This document shows, one piece after another, positions 17,352-25,830 of a stretch of 64,000 nucleotides of DNA. A program made the position numbers and the translations under genes. The notes under the pieces are model-generated. The model saw only the letters and a program-made list of their open reading frames with translations. It did not search any database and was not told the DNA's origin. This DNA is from Deltaproteobacteria bacterium HGW-Deltaproteobacteria-18 (GTDB taxonomy: Bacteria; Desulfobacterota; Desulfovibrionia; Desulfovibrionales; Desulfomicrobiaceae): the NCBI GenBank assembly GCA_002841885.1, contig PHBE01000009.1, positions 210,227 through 274,226 on the forward strand. The letters run 5' to 3'. Within the stretch, counting starts at the first letter, position 1. Each line of letters begins with the position of its first letter.

Positions 17352-17392
17352 TTAACCTTATCATTTATTTGCGAATACAACCGGAGGCAGTC

Positions 17393-18592
17393 ATGACCGC
17401 CATTTCCACCGATACCCTGGCCAATATCCAGTTCCGTCTGCACTGGGAGGAGCATGGAATTCGCCATGAGGACAGTTTTTTTGCCCAGAACGTGAACCTG
17501 TGGCGGGATGTATTTCCCGGCGGGCTTGAAAAGGAGATTCTGGGGATGACGGAGGGGGAGTCCCGTTTTGTCGACCTTCAGCCCGGAGTGCATGTGCCGG
17601 TGCGGGACATGCGGAAAGTCATGACGGTGCCGCGCAAGGCGTTCAAGGCTCCCGTTGGGGAGACCGTTATCGAGCCGCTGCAGGGCCGCTTCTATCCCCA
17701 GGGAGTGCTGCGCGGCCTGCCCGGAATCTACCCGCAGAACGTCCAGCCCTTTCGTGTCATCAATACCGGCACTGACACGCTGACCGTCGATCTGAATCAT
17801 CCGCTGGCCGATCTGGAGGCGCGGCTCGAGATCACACCTCTTGCGGTCTGGCCCAAGCAGGCGGAATTCGGCGGGCAGTGCAAGGACTGGCTTTGCGCCC
17901 TGACCGACGGACCGGGGCTCAAGCGCAAAGCGGACAGGGGAACGGATTTCGGTCTCGACGCGCCTCTGGAAAAGCCGCTGGGTACGAGCGAAGCCGATTT
18001 CTACGCCACGCCTCGAAAGGTCGCTCATGTGGATAGCCAGGCGCTTGAAAACATCGGCAAGGTTTACGATCGCCTTTTGTCCGGCAGGAAAAGGATTCTG
18101 GACCTCATGGCCGGCTGGCAGTCGCATCTGCCGGATGGCGTCACGGCCACGGGTCTGGGCATGAACGAGGAGGAGATGAATGAAAATCCTGCCCTCTCGT
18201 CCCACGTGGTGCATGATCTCAATGCCGATCCGGTGCTGCCGTTTGCCGATGGCGCTTTTGACACCGTGATCTGCAGCCTGTCAGTGGAATACCTGACCCG
18301 GCCCCTTGAGGTCTTCGCCGAGATCGCCCGGGTGCTGGAGCCCGGCGGAGTGTGCGTCATGGTCTTTTCGCATCGCTGGTTCCCGGACCAGGCCGTGCGC
18401 ATCTGGACCGAGCTGCATGAGTATGAGCGCGTATCCTTGGTCACGGAGTATTTTCGCCTCGGCGGAAGCTTCGGGGACGTGTCCACCCTGTCGGATCGCG
18501 GCTGGCCACGGCCCATGGATGCAAGGGACCGCTATTATCCCATGATCCAGCATTCCGATCCCGTGCATGCAGTGTGGGCTATGCGACGGTGA
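17393..18592 (+). CDS. FKBP-like domain fused to a SAM-dependent methyltransferase
   Basis: The 399-residue protein joins two parts. Residues 1 to about 165 resemble an FKBP/SlyD-type domain without being close to it, and end in the SlyD hallmark VDLNHPLADLEARLEI. Residues about 220-399 are a class I methyltransferase, with ILDLMAGW as motif I, HDLNADPVLPFADGAFDTVICSLSVEYLTRPLEVFAEI as the acidic and motif IV region, and VLEPGGVCVMVFSHRW. The substrate is unknown; folding-linked methylation is only a guess. The start at 17393 has GGAGG six bases upstream, and an upstream in-frame ATG has no ribosome site. It is divergent from higBA. Confidence 0.78.
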   Translation: MTAISTDTLANIQFRLHWEEHGIRHEDSFFAQNVNLWRDVFPGGLEKEILGMTEGESRFVDLQPGVHVPVRDMRKVMTVPRKAFKAPVGETVIEPLQGRFYPQGVLRGLPGIYPQNVQPFRVINTGTDTLTVDLNHPLADLEARLEITPLAVWPKQAEFGGQCKDWLCALTDGPGLKRKADRGTDFGLDAPLEKPLGTSEADFYATPRKVAHVDSQALENIGKVYDRLLSGRKRILDLMAGWQSHLPDGVTATGLGMNEEEMNENPALSSHVVHDLNADPVLPFADGAFDTVICSLSVEYLTRPLEVFAEIARVLEPGGVCVMVFSHRWFPDQAVRIWTELHEYERVSLVTEYFRLGGSFGDVSTLSDRGWPRPMDARDRYYPMIQHSDPVHAVWAMRR

Positions 18593-18612
18593 TGTCCGCC
18601 TGAAACCGATGC

Positions 18613-18662
18613 GCAAACGAGAATGGCCGCTACCCCGAAAGGGAGCGGCCATTCTCGTTTGC
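18613..18662. terminator. 19-bp perfect hairpin between convergent genes
   Basis: The arms GCAAACGAGAATGGCCGCT and their perfect complement close on a CCC-GAAA-GGG mini stem. It lies between the convergent methyltransferase and DUF5320 genes and can act in both directions, although no T run follows on either strand. Confidence 0.65.
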
Positions 18663-18678
18663 AAGCCGGGAGGGCCGG

Positions 18679-18966
18679 CTATTTCATTTCCGCCAGACGC
18701 TCCTGGATGGCTTTCAGTTGCGACTGCAGGGCTTCAACCTGATTTTTGAGCGCCTGTTGTTCCGCGGCCGGATCAATGGCACCCTGCCGTGCGAAACGAC
18801 CCTGCGGCGCTGTCGCGAAAAAGCGTCTTCCGCGGCCTCTGCCGCCGCAAAATCCGAATCCACCGCCGGTCGCATAGCCCGGCGTCCCGGAACCGGAACA
18901 ATATCCGGCACCGCGTCCTGTCATGGAGCCCATACCCATGGGTCCCGTTCCGTTACCAGCTGGCAT
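18679..18966 (-). CDS. DUF5320 family protein
   Basis: The 95-residue protein starts MPAGNGTGPMGMGSMTGRGAGYC, the Gly/Met-rich hallmark of the DUF5320 family, and ends in a coiled coil (about residues 62-95, repeated Gln/Lys/Leu). The ATG at 18966 has AAGGAGG seven bases upstream. In anaerobes such proteins sit near NifX-like and iron-sulfur genes, as here. Function is unknown. Confidence 0.85.
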   Translation of the reverse strand: MPAGNGTGPMGMGSMTGRGAGYCSGSGTPGYATGGGFGFCGGRGRGRRFFATAPQGRFARQGAIDPAAEQQALKNQVEALQSQLKAIQERLAEMK

Positions 18967-19018
18967 CGCAGACCTCCTTCCCGCTTCTGTGCGGGAACAG
19001 TTGTGTGAAAACTGTCCG

Positions 19019-19459
19019 TCATTTTTCCTCAAGGGCGAGGCGCATGTATTTGCCGAGTGCCTCGTGCAGCGTCGAGACGGCCAGAAAGGCGCAGTGATGG
19101 TGGTCCTCCGGGATCTGCCCGGCCCGGGCCAGGACCATGGCGTCGGTGATGTCGAAAAGTTCTTCGGCGGTTTTGCCCACAGCCATCTCCGCCGCCAGGG
19201 ATCCACAGACCACGCTGGGGCCGCAGCCGTCCGTCTCAAAGGATGCCGCGCAGACCCTGTCCCCGTCGAATTTGAGCGAGATGGCCATGCTGTCGCCGCA
19301 GGAACCCTTGAGCTCCGCCGTGCCGTCGGCGTCGGGCATGGCTCCCATGTTGGGAGGGTTGACCCAGCGCTGATAGGCTTCCTCGCCCCAGGCCGCCCTG
19401 GTGTCCTCGTTTATAGTGTTCTGCATGGCCTTAATGATGCGGTCCAGATCGTCGCCCAT
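19019..19459 (-). CDS. IscU/NifU-like iron-sulfur scaffold protein
   Basis: The 146-residue protein has the IscU/NifU N-terminal fold with three spaced cysteine regions (GSCGDS, DGCGPSVVCGS and HHHCAFLA), which would coordinate a transient [2Fe-2S] or [4Fe-4S] cluster. It lacks the C-terminal NifU domains. ATG at 19459 is favoured over a TTG two codons upstream because AGAGG lies at the right distance. It is probably co-transcribed with the downstream DUF5320 gene. Confidence 0.85.
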   Translation of the reverse strand: MGDDLDRIIKAMQNTINEDTRAAWGEEAYQRWVNPPNMGAMPDADGTAELKGSCGDSMAISLKFDGDRVCAASFETDGCGPSVVCGSLAAEMAVGKTAEELFDITDAMVLARAGQIPEDHHHCAFLAVSTLHEALGKYMRLALEEK

Positions 19460-19738
19460 GAGCAAAAACCTCTTTTGTGTTTATGTGAAGATTACCGGAA
19501 CATAACGCAATTTTTTTGGGCGGCCCGGGCCAACCGCGTTTTCGCTTGCCGAAGGCAAAGCAACACTGATGCCATCACGGGGCTGCCTTGAAACGACACG
19601 TCGCAATGTCCGGCTGCATTGAAGAGCGCGGGGATTGCGGGGAGATTTGGCGTGCCCTGCGGGGCGATGCCGCAACCCAGGATGGAATGCACAGTAGCCC
19701 TTGCGCGACTCTCTTGCGCGTGTCGCAGGAAAGGGTGC
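19460..19738. other. intergenic region, no gene seen
   Basis: About 280 bases between the IscU-like gene and the EamA gene. The part next to the IscU-like start is AT-rich (a run of seven T residues at about 19,511-19,517) and probably holds its promoter. Open frames crossing it do not look like genes. Confidence 0.4.
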
Positions 19739-20605
19739 TCAGGCTACAGGTGCCCGTCTCGCGATCAGGGCCTTGGCGCATCCGCTGGCCATGATTGCGG
19801 CGCAGCCCGTCAGTTGCAGGGGTGAGAGTGTCTCGCCGAAGAGCCACCACCCGAAACAGACCACGGCCAGGGGCTCAAAATAGGCCAGGGTGCCAAACGT
19901 CGCGGCGGGTAGCCGGCTCAAGGCGGCTACGGCGAAGGAGATGGCCAGAAAGCCGGGCACAAGCCCCGTGCCCAGAAGCCACAGTGTGTTCACGGCGGAG
20001 ATCTCGGGGCGGGTGTTTAAAAAGAAGGGCAGCATGACCAGGGCTCCGGTCAGGAGTTGGTAAAAGGCGCGGTTCAGGACCGGGACGGAGGGCGGGATGC
20101 GGCGGTTCATGAGGATGAAGCCCGCGTAACAGAGCATGGCCAGCGCAGCCAGGCCAAGTCCCGCCGCATGGTTTGAGCCGTCTGCGAAATTAAGCCGGAA
20201 CTTCATCATAGCCGCGAAGCCGAGCATGGCTAGGCTGATCAGCGACCAACCCGTAAGGCCGAGCCGTTCATTCATGAAAAAATGCGCGAAGACCGAAGCG
20301 GCCACCGGGGCCAGATAGACGAGCATGATGGCGTTGGCCATGGAGGTCAGGTTCATGGCCTGCACGTAGAAGATGATGAACCCGGCCAGGAGCGCGCCGT
20401 TGACGATCACGGGCCAGGTCGGCCAGCGCCTGAGCGTTCCGGCCTGACGGGTGCCCAGGAGGAAAACGGCTAGGAACCCCGCCCCGAGCAGGAGGCGGAA
20501 GAAGGTGATGGTTTCGGCGGGCAATCCGGTGATTCTGGAGAAGACGCCGATGGTGCCCATGAACAGGGCCGAGAGAATGGCCAGGGTGACGCCGGTGGTG
20601 TCCAT
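19739..20605 (-). CDS. EamA/DMT-family transporter
   Basis: The 288-residue protein has ten hydrophobic segments and two EamA halves, the second ending LAYFEPLAVVCFGWWLFGETLSPLQ. It is a different paralogue from the EamA gene near 9,300. The substrate is unknown; families like this export metabolites or small molecules. It follows the ferredoxin-nitroreductase gene by 64 bases on the same strand and is probably co-transcribed with it. Confidence 0.88.
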   Translation of the reverse strand: MDTTGVTLAILSALFMGTIGVFSRITGLPAETITFFRLLLGAGFLAVFLLGTRQAGTLRRWPTWPVIVNGALLAGFIIFYVQAMNLTSMANAIMLVYLAPVAASVFAHFFMNERLGLTGWSLISLAMLGFAAMMKFRLNFADGSNHAAGLGLAALAMLCYAGFILMNRRIPPSVPVLNRAFYQLLTGALVMLPFFLNTRPEISAVNTLWLLGTGLVPGFLAISFAVAALSRLPAATFGTLAYFEPLAVVCFGWWLFGETLSPLQLTGCAAIMASGCAKALIARRAPVA

Positions 20606-20669
20606 GCGAATCGCCGTATTGATAAGGATTGAAGTGCCGGGGCGCGCGTTTGCGCCCCGGCGAGAGCGT

Positions 20670-21485
20670 TTAGCCCAGCATGTTGACGGAGGATGGCTTT
20701 CTTTTCACGGGGCGGTGATACTCCACCGCCGGGTGACCGAAAAGCAGGGCATAGCCGAGGGTGTGGTCCGGCGGGATGCGCAGCGTTTCCTTCAGCTCCG
20801 GGCAGACGGCCAGGGCCATCATGAACATGCCGTCCCACAGGGTGCCAAGCCCACGGGCGCTGGCCAGGAGCTCGAAGGTGGTCAGCGCGATATGCACGTC
20901 CTGCACCGGACAGGCCACGCCGGGAGCGGCGCTGGTCAGCAGCATGTGGGGGGCTCCCCGGAAGATGATGTCCCGGCCTTCCGCTTTCCATTTCTGGACA
21001 GCCCAGCCCAGGTATTGCGAGATCAGTCCTTCCGGCAGCTTGCCGGCATCGGCCATTGCGGCGAGGCGGTCCAGGGTTTCCCGGCGCAACCGGTCCATGA
21101 AGGCCTTGTCCCGGATCACGGTGAACACGACGCCCTGGGCGTTGACCCCGGTCGGCGAATGGCTGGCGGTGCCGATGAGTTCGTCGATCAGCGCCGGGGA
21201 GACGTTTTCGTCCTTGTAGCGCCGCACGGAGCGCCGCCATGTGACGAGGCTGGTCATCTGCTCCGCGGAAGGCAGGTTTTTCATCGGCTCCGCGTCATCG
21301 GCCACCAGTCCCAGAATGGACACGGCCCCTGTCGGGCAGACGGTGTAGCAGTGCTGGCAGCGGTAGCAGCGCCCTTCGTCGGTGATCTCGGGGAAATCCG
21401 CCATGGCGATGATGCCGGCCGGGCAGTCGGCCGCGCATTCACCGCACTGGATGCATTTATCCTTGTCGATGTGAAAGTCGATCAT
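20670..21485 (-). CDS. ferredoxin-nitroreductase fusion protein
   Basis: The 271-residue protein starts with two [4Fe-4S] cluster motifs (Cys11/14/17/21 and Cys40/43/46/50), followed by a nitroreductase fold from about residue 85 (RRSVRRYKDENVS, SPTGVNAQGV) that binds FMN. Such proteins are common in anaerobes and take electrons from ferredoxin to reduce nitro or other organic compounds. The nearby flavodoxin gene ends 11 bases upstream, so they form a redox operon. Confidence 0.9.
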   Translation of the reverse strand: MIDFHIDKDKCIQCGECAADCPAGIIAMADFPEITDEGRCYRCQHCYTVCPTGAVSILGLVADDAEPMKNLPSAEQMTSLVTWRRSVRRYKDENVSPALIDELIGTASHSPTGVNAQGVVFTVIRDKAFMDRLRRETLDRLAAMADAGKLPEGLISQYLGWAVQKWKAEGRDIIFRGAPHMLLTSAAPGVACPVQDVHIALTTFELLASARGLGTLWDGMFMMALAVCPELKETLRIPPDHTLGYALLFGHPAVEYHRPVKRKPSSVNMLG

Positions 21486-21496
21486 TGCTGTCTCCC

Positions 21497-22111
21497 TTAT
21501 TCGCTCATGGTTTCCAGGACCGGAAAGCTGCCCAGATGCGGTTTGATCGCCATGCCCAGCCAGGCGATGGTCTGCCCCAGATTCTTCATGTTGCCAAGTC
21601 CTTCGGCATCTGTCTCGACCTCGCCCTTGTCGCGGCCGTAGCCCATGTTCCAGTACACCGAGCCGGGGATGATCATCTGGTTCATGAGGAACATGTGGTT
21701 GATCGTGTCGTAGACGTGCGTGGCTCCGCCCCGGCGCACGGCAACAACGGCCGCGCCGATCTTGCCCTTGAAGGCCCGGCCGTTGGCCAGGGCGACAAGG
21801 CCCGCACGGTCAAGCAGGGCCTTCATCTCGGCCGAGACGTCGGTGAAGTAGGTGGGGGAGCCGAAGATCAGGGCGTCGGCGCGCAGGAGCTTCTCCATGA
21901 CCTCGTTGAAGACGTCTTTCTTCATGGCGCATTGCCCGTCCTGGCGCGAAAAACATTTGTAACAGGCCTGACAGCCCCGGATGTTCTTTCCGCCGACCTG
22001 AACCAGTTCGGTTTCCCACCCGGCGGCGGTGAGGGGTTCCAGGGCCCTGTTCAAGAGGAATTCCGTGTTGCCGCCCTTGCGCGGGCTGCCGTTTACTGCG
22101 ATTGCGTACAT
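21497..22111 (-). CDS. flavodoxin-fold FMN reductase family protein
   Basis: The 204-residue protein has the FMN-binding loop of NAD(P)H-dependent FMN reductases (NGSPRKGGNTEF, residues 6-17), followed by a Cys-rich segment (RGCQACYKCFSRQDGQC) as in iron-sulfur flavoproteins of anaerobes, though cluster binding is unproven. The start at 22111 has GGAGAA seven bases upstream. It lies divergently from an HxlR regulator, which probably controls it, and upstream of the nitroreductase and EamA genes. Confidence 0.85.
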   Translation of the reverse strand: MYAIAVNGSPRKGGNTEFLLNRALEPLTAAGWETELVQVGGKNIRGCQACYKCFSRQDGQCAMKKDVFNEVMEKLLRADALIFGSPTYFTDVSAEMKALLDRAGLVALANGRAFKGKIGAAVVAVRRGGATHVYDTINHMFLMNQMIIPGSVYWNMGYGRDKGEVETDAEGLGNMKNLGQTIAWLGMAIKPHLGSFPVLETMSE

Positions 22112-22222
22112 ATTTTTCTCCTTGGTTGGGATTGACTGCGTGTTGCAGGCCCAGCTAGAGCACATGTCTGCGATTATGAAAAGTACTGTCAATAATGTGC
22201 GGTACACACATGGAGTATAGTA

Positions 22223-22657
22223 ATGGACAAAAACGAAGTCCGGCCGTGCAGGGTCAAGGAAATCTCCGGCAAGCGCTACCGCTGCTATTTTGAGCTTACC
22301 TTGGCGGTAATCGGCGGAAAATGGAAGCCTATCATTCTTTATCACCTCTCTTTGGCGAGCGCGGTCCGTTTTGGGGGGGTGAGACGTGGCATGCCCGACG
22401 TGACCGAACGCATGCTGACCCGGCAACTGCGGGAGCTGGAGGCAGACGGGCTCGTTCATCGTGAGGTCTACCGCGAGGTGCCGCCCCGCGTCGAGTACTC
22501 CCTGACGGAAATGGGGCTCAGTCTCATCCCGCTCCTGTTGCAGATGCGGGACTGGGGGGTGGACTACGAAAAGTATCTGGGCGCAGATCTGATTTTCACG
22601 GGAGATGGGTACGAGAGGCCGATTCTGGAGGGTGCGGATTCCTGTGTCGGGGCCTGA
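22223..22657 (+). CDS. HxlR-family transcriptional regulator
   Basis: The 144-residue protein has the HxlR winged helix (VIGGKWKPIILYHLS, then ERMLTRQLRELEADGLVHREVYREVPPRVEYSLTEMG). Two cysteines (Cys9 and Cys21) near the N-terminus could be redox sensors, as in YodB-type members. It is divergent from the flavodoxin/nitroreductase/EamA genes and is the obvious candidate for their regulator. The intergenic region has GTAC half sites and a TTGACA on the minus strand, but I cannot define the operator. Confidence 0.9.
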   Translation: MDKNEVRPCRVKEISGKRYRCYFELTLAVIGGKWKPIILYHLSLASAVRFGGVRRGMPDVTERMLTRQLRELEADGLVHREVYREVPPRVEYSLTEMGLSLIPLLLQMRDWGVDYEKYLGADLIFTGDGYERPILEGADSCVGA

Positions 22658-22702
22658 TGCTCAGGCCTTTTACAGCGGCATCCCAGTTCGGCCACCGGGC
22701 TG

Positions 22703-23962
22703 TCAGAAGGTCATGAGAAAGGTCACCAGGGCTCCGGCCGGGATGAGCATCAGGCCGGGGATGAGGATGCGCGGCAGGAGCTTGCCCGGATCCTGATGGA
22801 AGTATTTGCAGGTCATCAGGAAGCAGATGTGCATGGGCGAGGACATTATGCCTGCGTATCCGGCGTACATTCCCAGGCTCAGGATTACCGGAATGAGATG
22901 GGGCTGTCCTGTGGAATGAGCGAGTCCGAAGAGCAATGGGAAGGTCGCACCCACAAAAGCGATGGTCAGACCGGCCACAAAGCCTACCAGAAAGGGTAGG
23001 ACAATGGCCATGATGTAGATCGTGCCGCCTCCACCGAGGGTCTGAGCCAACACTTCGACAACGTGGCCCTGGTCCAGGATTTCCTTGAAGATGAAGATGG
23101 CGCCCACCACGCCCAGCAGAGTCATGGTGTTGTCCTTGCCCGCCTCTCGCAGCACCGCTCGCCAGGTGGACTGGGCCATGAACAGGCTCACGAAGGAGGC
23201 AAGAATCAGGGCCGCGATGACCCCGTATTCCATGGGTCTGCCTGGCCAGAACACGGCGCAGAGCCATTCGCCGCCGATGGATCCGGCGATGGCCGTGAAG
23301 AGCGGGAGTCCGCCGAACCAATCCTGTGCGTCACGGGTCTCGACTGCGACGGAGGGCAGGCGAGGCGCATTTTTCAGGGCCGGGCGCAGGATCAGGATCC
23401 AGCCCAGGGCAATGGCCACCAGCGGGCCGGGCCACAGCAGCGCGATGATTCCGGTCACCGGAATGCCAGCCAGCGAGGAGGCCAGGATAAGGCCCGGATA
23501 CAGCGGCCAAGCCAGTTCCCAGATGTGTCGGAACCAGTAGTTGATGAGGGCCTGGTCCCTGGGGGGGATGGCCAGTTCCGAGGCAGCCTTTTCAACCATG
23601 GGTGCGGAGAAGATAGCTCCGCCGGGCATGGGCAAGAGGCCGATCAGCGCAGGAAAAAAAGCCAGGAGCAGGGAACGGGAGCGAATCTGGGCGCGCATGG
23701 CGCGCATGAACCGCTTCGACTGGCCGGAAGCCGAGTACAGGGCGCTGAAAGCCAGGATGACGCTGATGATGGCACAGAGCACAAAGGTCTCTTCGGTCAA
23801 GAGCGCGTCCGGGATGGCGCCAAGCCAAGTCAGGGGCGAAAGGCCAAAAAGAATCGCCAGCAGGAAGCTGCCCGCCAGGATGGACAAGCCCAGCCCCAGC
23901 TTGAGGCGGATTCCCGCCAGCATGACGGCGAAAACGAGGACGATGGAAAAAATTGCGCCCAT
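22703..23962 (-). CDS. DUF401 family integral membrane protein
   Basis: The 419-residue protein has about ten to twelve hydrophobic segments and the pattern of the DUF401 family (LPMPGGAIFSAPMVEKAASEL; FRHIWELAWPLYPGLIL), which is distantly related to anion/gluconate-type transporters. The substrate is unknown. The start has no strong ribosome site. A dispersed repeat ends only 33 bases upstream, so the repeat sits in its 5' region. Confidence 0.85.
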   Translation of the reverse strand: MGAIFSIVLVFAVMLAGIRLKLGLGLSILAGSFLLAILFGLSPLTWLGAIPDALLTEETFVLCAIISVILAFSALYSASGQSKRFMRAMRAQIRSRSLLLAFFPALIGLLPMPGGAIFSAPMVEKAASELAIPPRDQALINYWFRHIWELAWPLYPGLILASSLAGIPVTGIIALLWPGPLVAIALGWILILRPALKNAPRLPSVAVETRDAQDWFGGLPLFTAIAGSIGGEWLCAVFWPGRPMEYGVIAALILASFVSLFMAQSTWRAVLREAGKDNTMTLLGVVGAIFIFKEILDQGHVVEVLAQTLGGGGTIYIMAIVLPFLVGFVAGLTIAFVGATFPLLFGLAHSTGQPHLIPVILSLGMYAGYAGIMSSPMHICFLMTCKYFHQDPGKLLPRILIPGLMLIPAGALVTFLMTF

Positions 23963-23994
23963 TGAGTCCTGACCGACTGGAAAACTACAAATTT

Positions 23995-24121
23995 CCAGGC
24001 TGCTTGAAAATGGTGAGATGCTGGGAGCAAATAAAATTCAGGGCCGCAGCGTAGTTAAACATACGTGAGGTTCTGGATTTTCTGCAGTGACGAAACAGAT
24101 CGCCGTTTTTAAGCAGCCTGC
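23995..24121. repeat. dispersed palindromic element, copy B (full length)
   Basis: About 127 bases. The ends are imperfect inverted repeats (CCAGGCTGCTTGAAAATGGTGA on the left and the near complement of GCAGGCTGCTTAAAAACGGCGA on the right). The internal parts match copies C and D. It begins with the G of the ychJ stop codon TAG, directly after the gene, and ends 33 bases before the DUF401 start. Confidence 0.8.
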
Positions 24122-24591
24122 TAGCCGCAACACTTTTTGAATTTCTTGCCGCTCCCGCAGGGACAGGGCTCGTTGCGTCCCGGCTTTGGGTTCTCGTTTC
24201 GGACGGTCTCGGTCTCGTGCTCTCCATCCAGGTAGTACCATTGGCCTTCCCGGCGCACGAATCGGCTGTTCTCGGTCATGCTCTGCGTACCGCCCTTGTG
24301 CCGGAAGCTTGCCCGAAAGCGGACCATGCCCGAATCCCCGTCCGTAGCCGTTTCCAGGATCTCAAGGCCGAGCCAGGTGATGCTTTTGTTCCAGCGTCGC
24401 ACATCTGGAGCGTTGAATTCCGGGCGGTGCTCCTCGACCATGGTGCCTTGGAGATAGTCCATCTCGTCCCGGCAAAAGGCTGTATAGCGCGATCGCATCA
24501 AGGCCTCGGGGCTGGCGGCCGGAACCTGGCCGGCTATGATCGGGCCGCAGCACTCTTCAAATTTTCGTCCCGAATGGCAGGGGCATTCCAT
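24121..24591 (-). CDS. YchJ-family SEC-C motif protein
   Basis: The 156-residue protein has an SEC-C zinc motif at each end ([14 protein letters not shown] at the N-terminus and [14 protein letters not shown] at the C-terminus) with a nuclear-transport-factor-like middle part ([32 protein letters not shown]). This is the YchJ family, of unknown function. It follows the NifX-like gene by nine bases and is probably co-transcribed with it. Confidence 0.9.
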   Translation of the reverse strand: MECPCHSGRKFEECCGPIIAGQVPAASPEALMRSRYTAFCRDEMDYLQGTMVEEHRPEFNAPDVRRWNKSITWLGLEILETATDGDSGMVRFRASFRHKGGTQSMTENSRFVRREGQWYYLDGEHETETVRNENPKPGRNEPCPCGSGKKFKKCCG

Positions 24592-24600
24592 GATCTTCTC

Positions 24601-24954
24601 CTAGTGCGTGCAGCCTTCGTGATTGCAGAGAATATTCTTGTCGATGAGGTCGCCGTTGGTCCAGCTTTTGAGCACGTCGAGGATTTCGCCCTCGCAGCCG
24701 CGTACAACCTTTATGCCGTGCTCGGCCATCTTGTTAATGGCCCCTTGGCCGATGTTGCCGACGAGCAGGGTGGATACGCCCTTGGCCTGCATGCTGACGC
24801 CCACGGTGGACTTGCATCCGCAGCCCGAAGGCGGATAAAATGTCTCGCTTTCGACGATCTGGCCGGAGTCGTTTAGAGTGAAAATGGTGAAGGTCCGAGC
24901 GTGACCGAAATGTTCGTCTACGCGGGTACCAACTGTGGGGATGGCGACTTTCAT
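24601..24954 (-). CDS. NifX/NifB-type dinitrogenase iron-molybdenum cofactor-binding family protein
   Basis: The 117-residue protein starts MKVAIPTVGTRVDEHFGHARTFTIF, the sequence of the NifX/NifB-C domain, and ends with an HEGCTH tail containing a Cys/His pair. In most anaerobes such stand-alone proteins lack a proven link to nitrogenase and may carry iron-sulfur clusters or molybdenum. It is the first gene of a unit with ychJ and sits opposite the AhpD-like gene. Confidence 0.88.
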   Translation of the reverse strand: MKVAIPTVGTRVDEHFGHARTFTIFTLNDSGQIVESETFYPPSGCGCKSTVGVSMQAKGVSTLLVGNIGQGAINKMAEHGIKVVRGCEGEILDVLKSWTNGDLIDKNILCNHEGCTH

Positions 24955-25053
24955 GGGAAAACTCCTTGTTTTTCAGGTCCATTTGCCCCTATGATTGAAA
25001 CATGTCCGCGTCAATAAAGGACTCGGCACACTCTTACGCGAAGGAGGACAATC

Positions 25054-25365
25054 ATGAAAACGGGCAAGCCGAAACACTATCAGAAATTGCAGGAAATGTA
25101 TCCTGAACTCATCTCCGCCGCCGAGGCCCTGGGCAAGGCAGCGCAGGAGGCCGGACCTTTGAGCGAGAAGGAAATGCACCTTGTTCAGCTCGGCGCTTCC
25201 GCGGCCCTGCGCTCCGAAGGCGCGGTCCGCAGCCATGGCCGCCGGGCCCTGCAGGCCGGAGCAACGCCGGAGGAGATTAGGCACGCCGTCATTCTCTTGA
25301 CCAGCACCATCGGATTTCCTACGGTCGCGGCGGCTTTGGACTGGCTTGAAAAGGTTCTGGACTAG
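25054..25365 (+). CDS. carboxymuconolactone decarboxylase/AhpD-fold protein lacking the catalytic cysteines
   Basis: The 103-residue protein has the CMD helical pattern (LSEKEMHLVQLGASAAL, then HGRRALQAGATPEEIRHAVILL). The usual CxxC or CxxH motif is replaced by a sequence with no cysteine (GAVRSHGRRAL), so the AhpD-type peroxidase or disulfide chemistry is unlikely. The start has AAGGAGG seven bases upstream. Confidence 0.82.
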   Translation: MKTGKPKHYQKLQEMYPELISAAEALGKAAQEAGPLSEKEMHLVQLGASAALRSEGAVRSHGRRALQAGATPEEIRHAVILLTSTIGFPTVAAALDWLEKVLD

Positions 25366-25431
25366 GATTTTTCAACCACATTGCGGTTTGATGGAGCGGC
25401 CCGCGAGGGCCGTTCTTTTTATGGAGGGTAT

Positions 25432-25821
25432 ATGCGCAAACTCGATTTCATCGCCACGGACAAGGCTCCGGCCGCCGTGGGCCCCTATTCCCAGGCCGTG
25501 CGTGCCGGGGGGGTTTTGTATGTCAGTGGACAGCTTGGGCTGGCCCCCGCCACAGGTCAGTTCGCCGGTGCGGACTTTGAGGCCCAGGCGAAGCAGGCTC
25601 TGGCCAACATGGGAGCCATCCTGGCCGAGGCCGGATGCGCCGTAACGGATATCGTCAGCGTGGACGTGTTCGTGACCGACCTGGCCAATTTCAAACTTTT
25701 CAACGGCATCTACGACGAATTCATGGCCGGTCACCGGCCTGCTCGCGCCGCCGTGCAGGTCTCGGGTCTGCCGCTGGGCGGAGTTGTAGAACTCAAGTGC
25801 GTGGCCCTGGCCCGTCAATAA
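25432..25821 (+). CDS. ridA: RidA-family reactive intermediate deaminase
   Basis: The 129-residue protein matches the YjgF/YER057c/RidA fold: the APAAVGPYSQAV start, GQLGLAP and the substrate-binding arginine in RPARAAVQVSGLP. RidA hydrolyses reactive enamine and imine intermediates made by PLP enzymes. The start at 25432 has GGAGG six bases upstream. It follows the AhpD-like gene and precedes the LOG gene by nine bases, so the three may form an operon. Confidence 0.92.
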   Translation: MRKLDFIATDKAPAAVGPYSQAVRAGGVLYVSGQLGLAPATGQFAGADFEAQAKQALANMGAILAEAGCAVTDIVSVDVFVTDLANFKLFNGIYDEFMAGHRPARAAVQVSGLPLGGVVELKCVALARQ

Positions 25822-25830
25822 GGAATTTTC

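Noticed and set aside
18613..18662. A riboswitch or attenuator
   Set aside because: The 19-bp perfect hairpin lies between convergent genes and has no alternative structure, so a terminator or transcript-end hairpin fits better.
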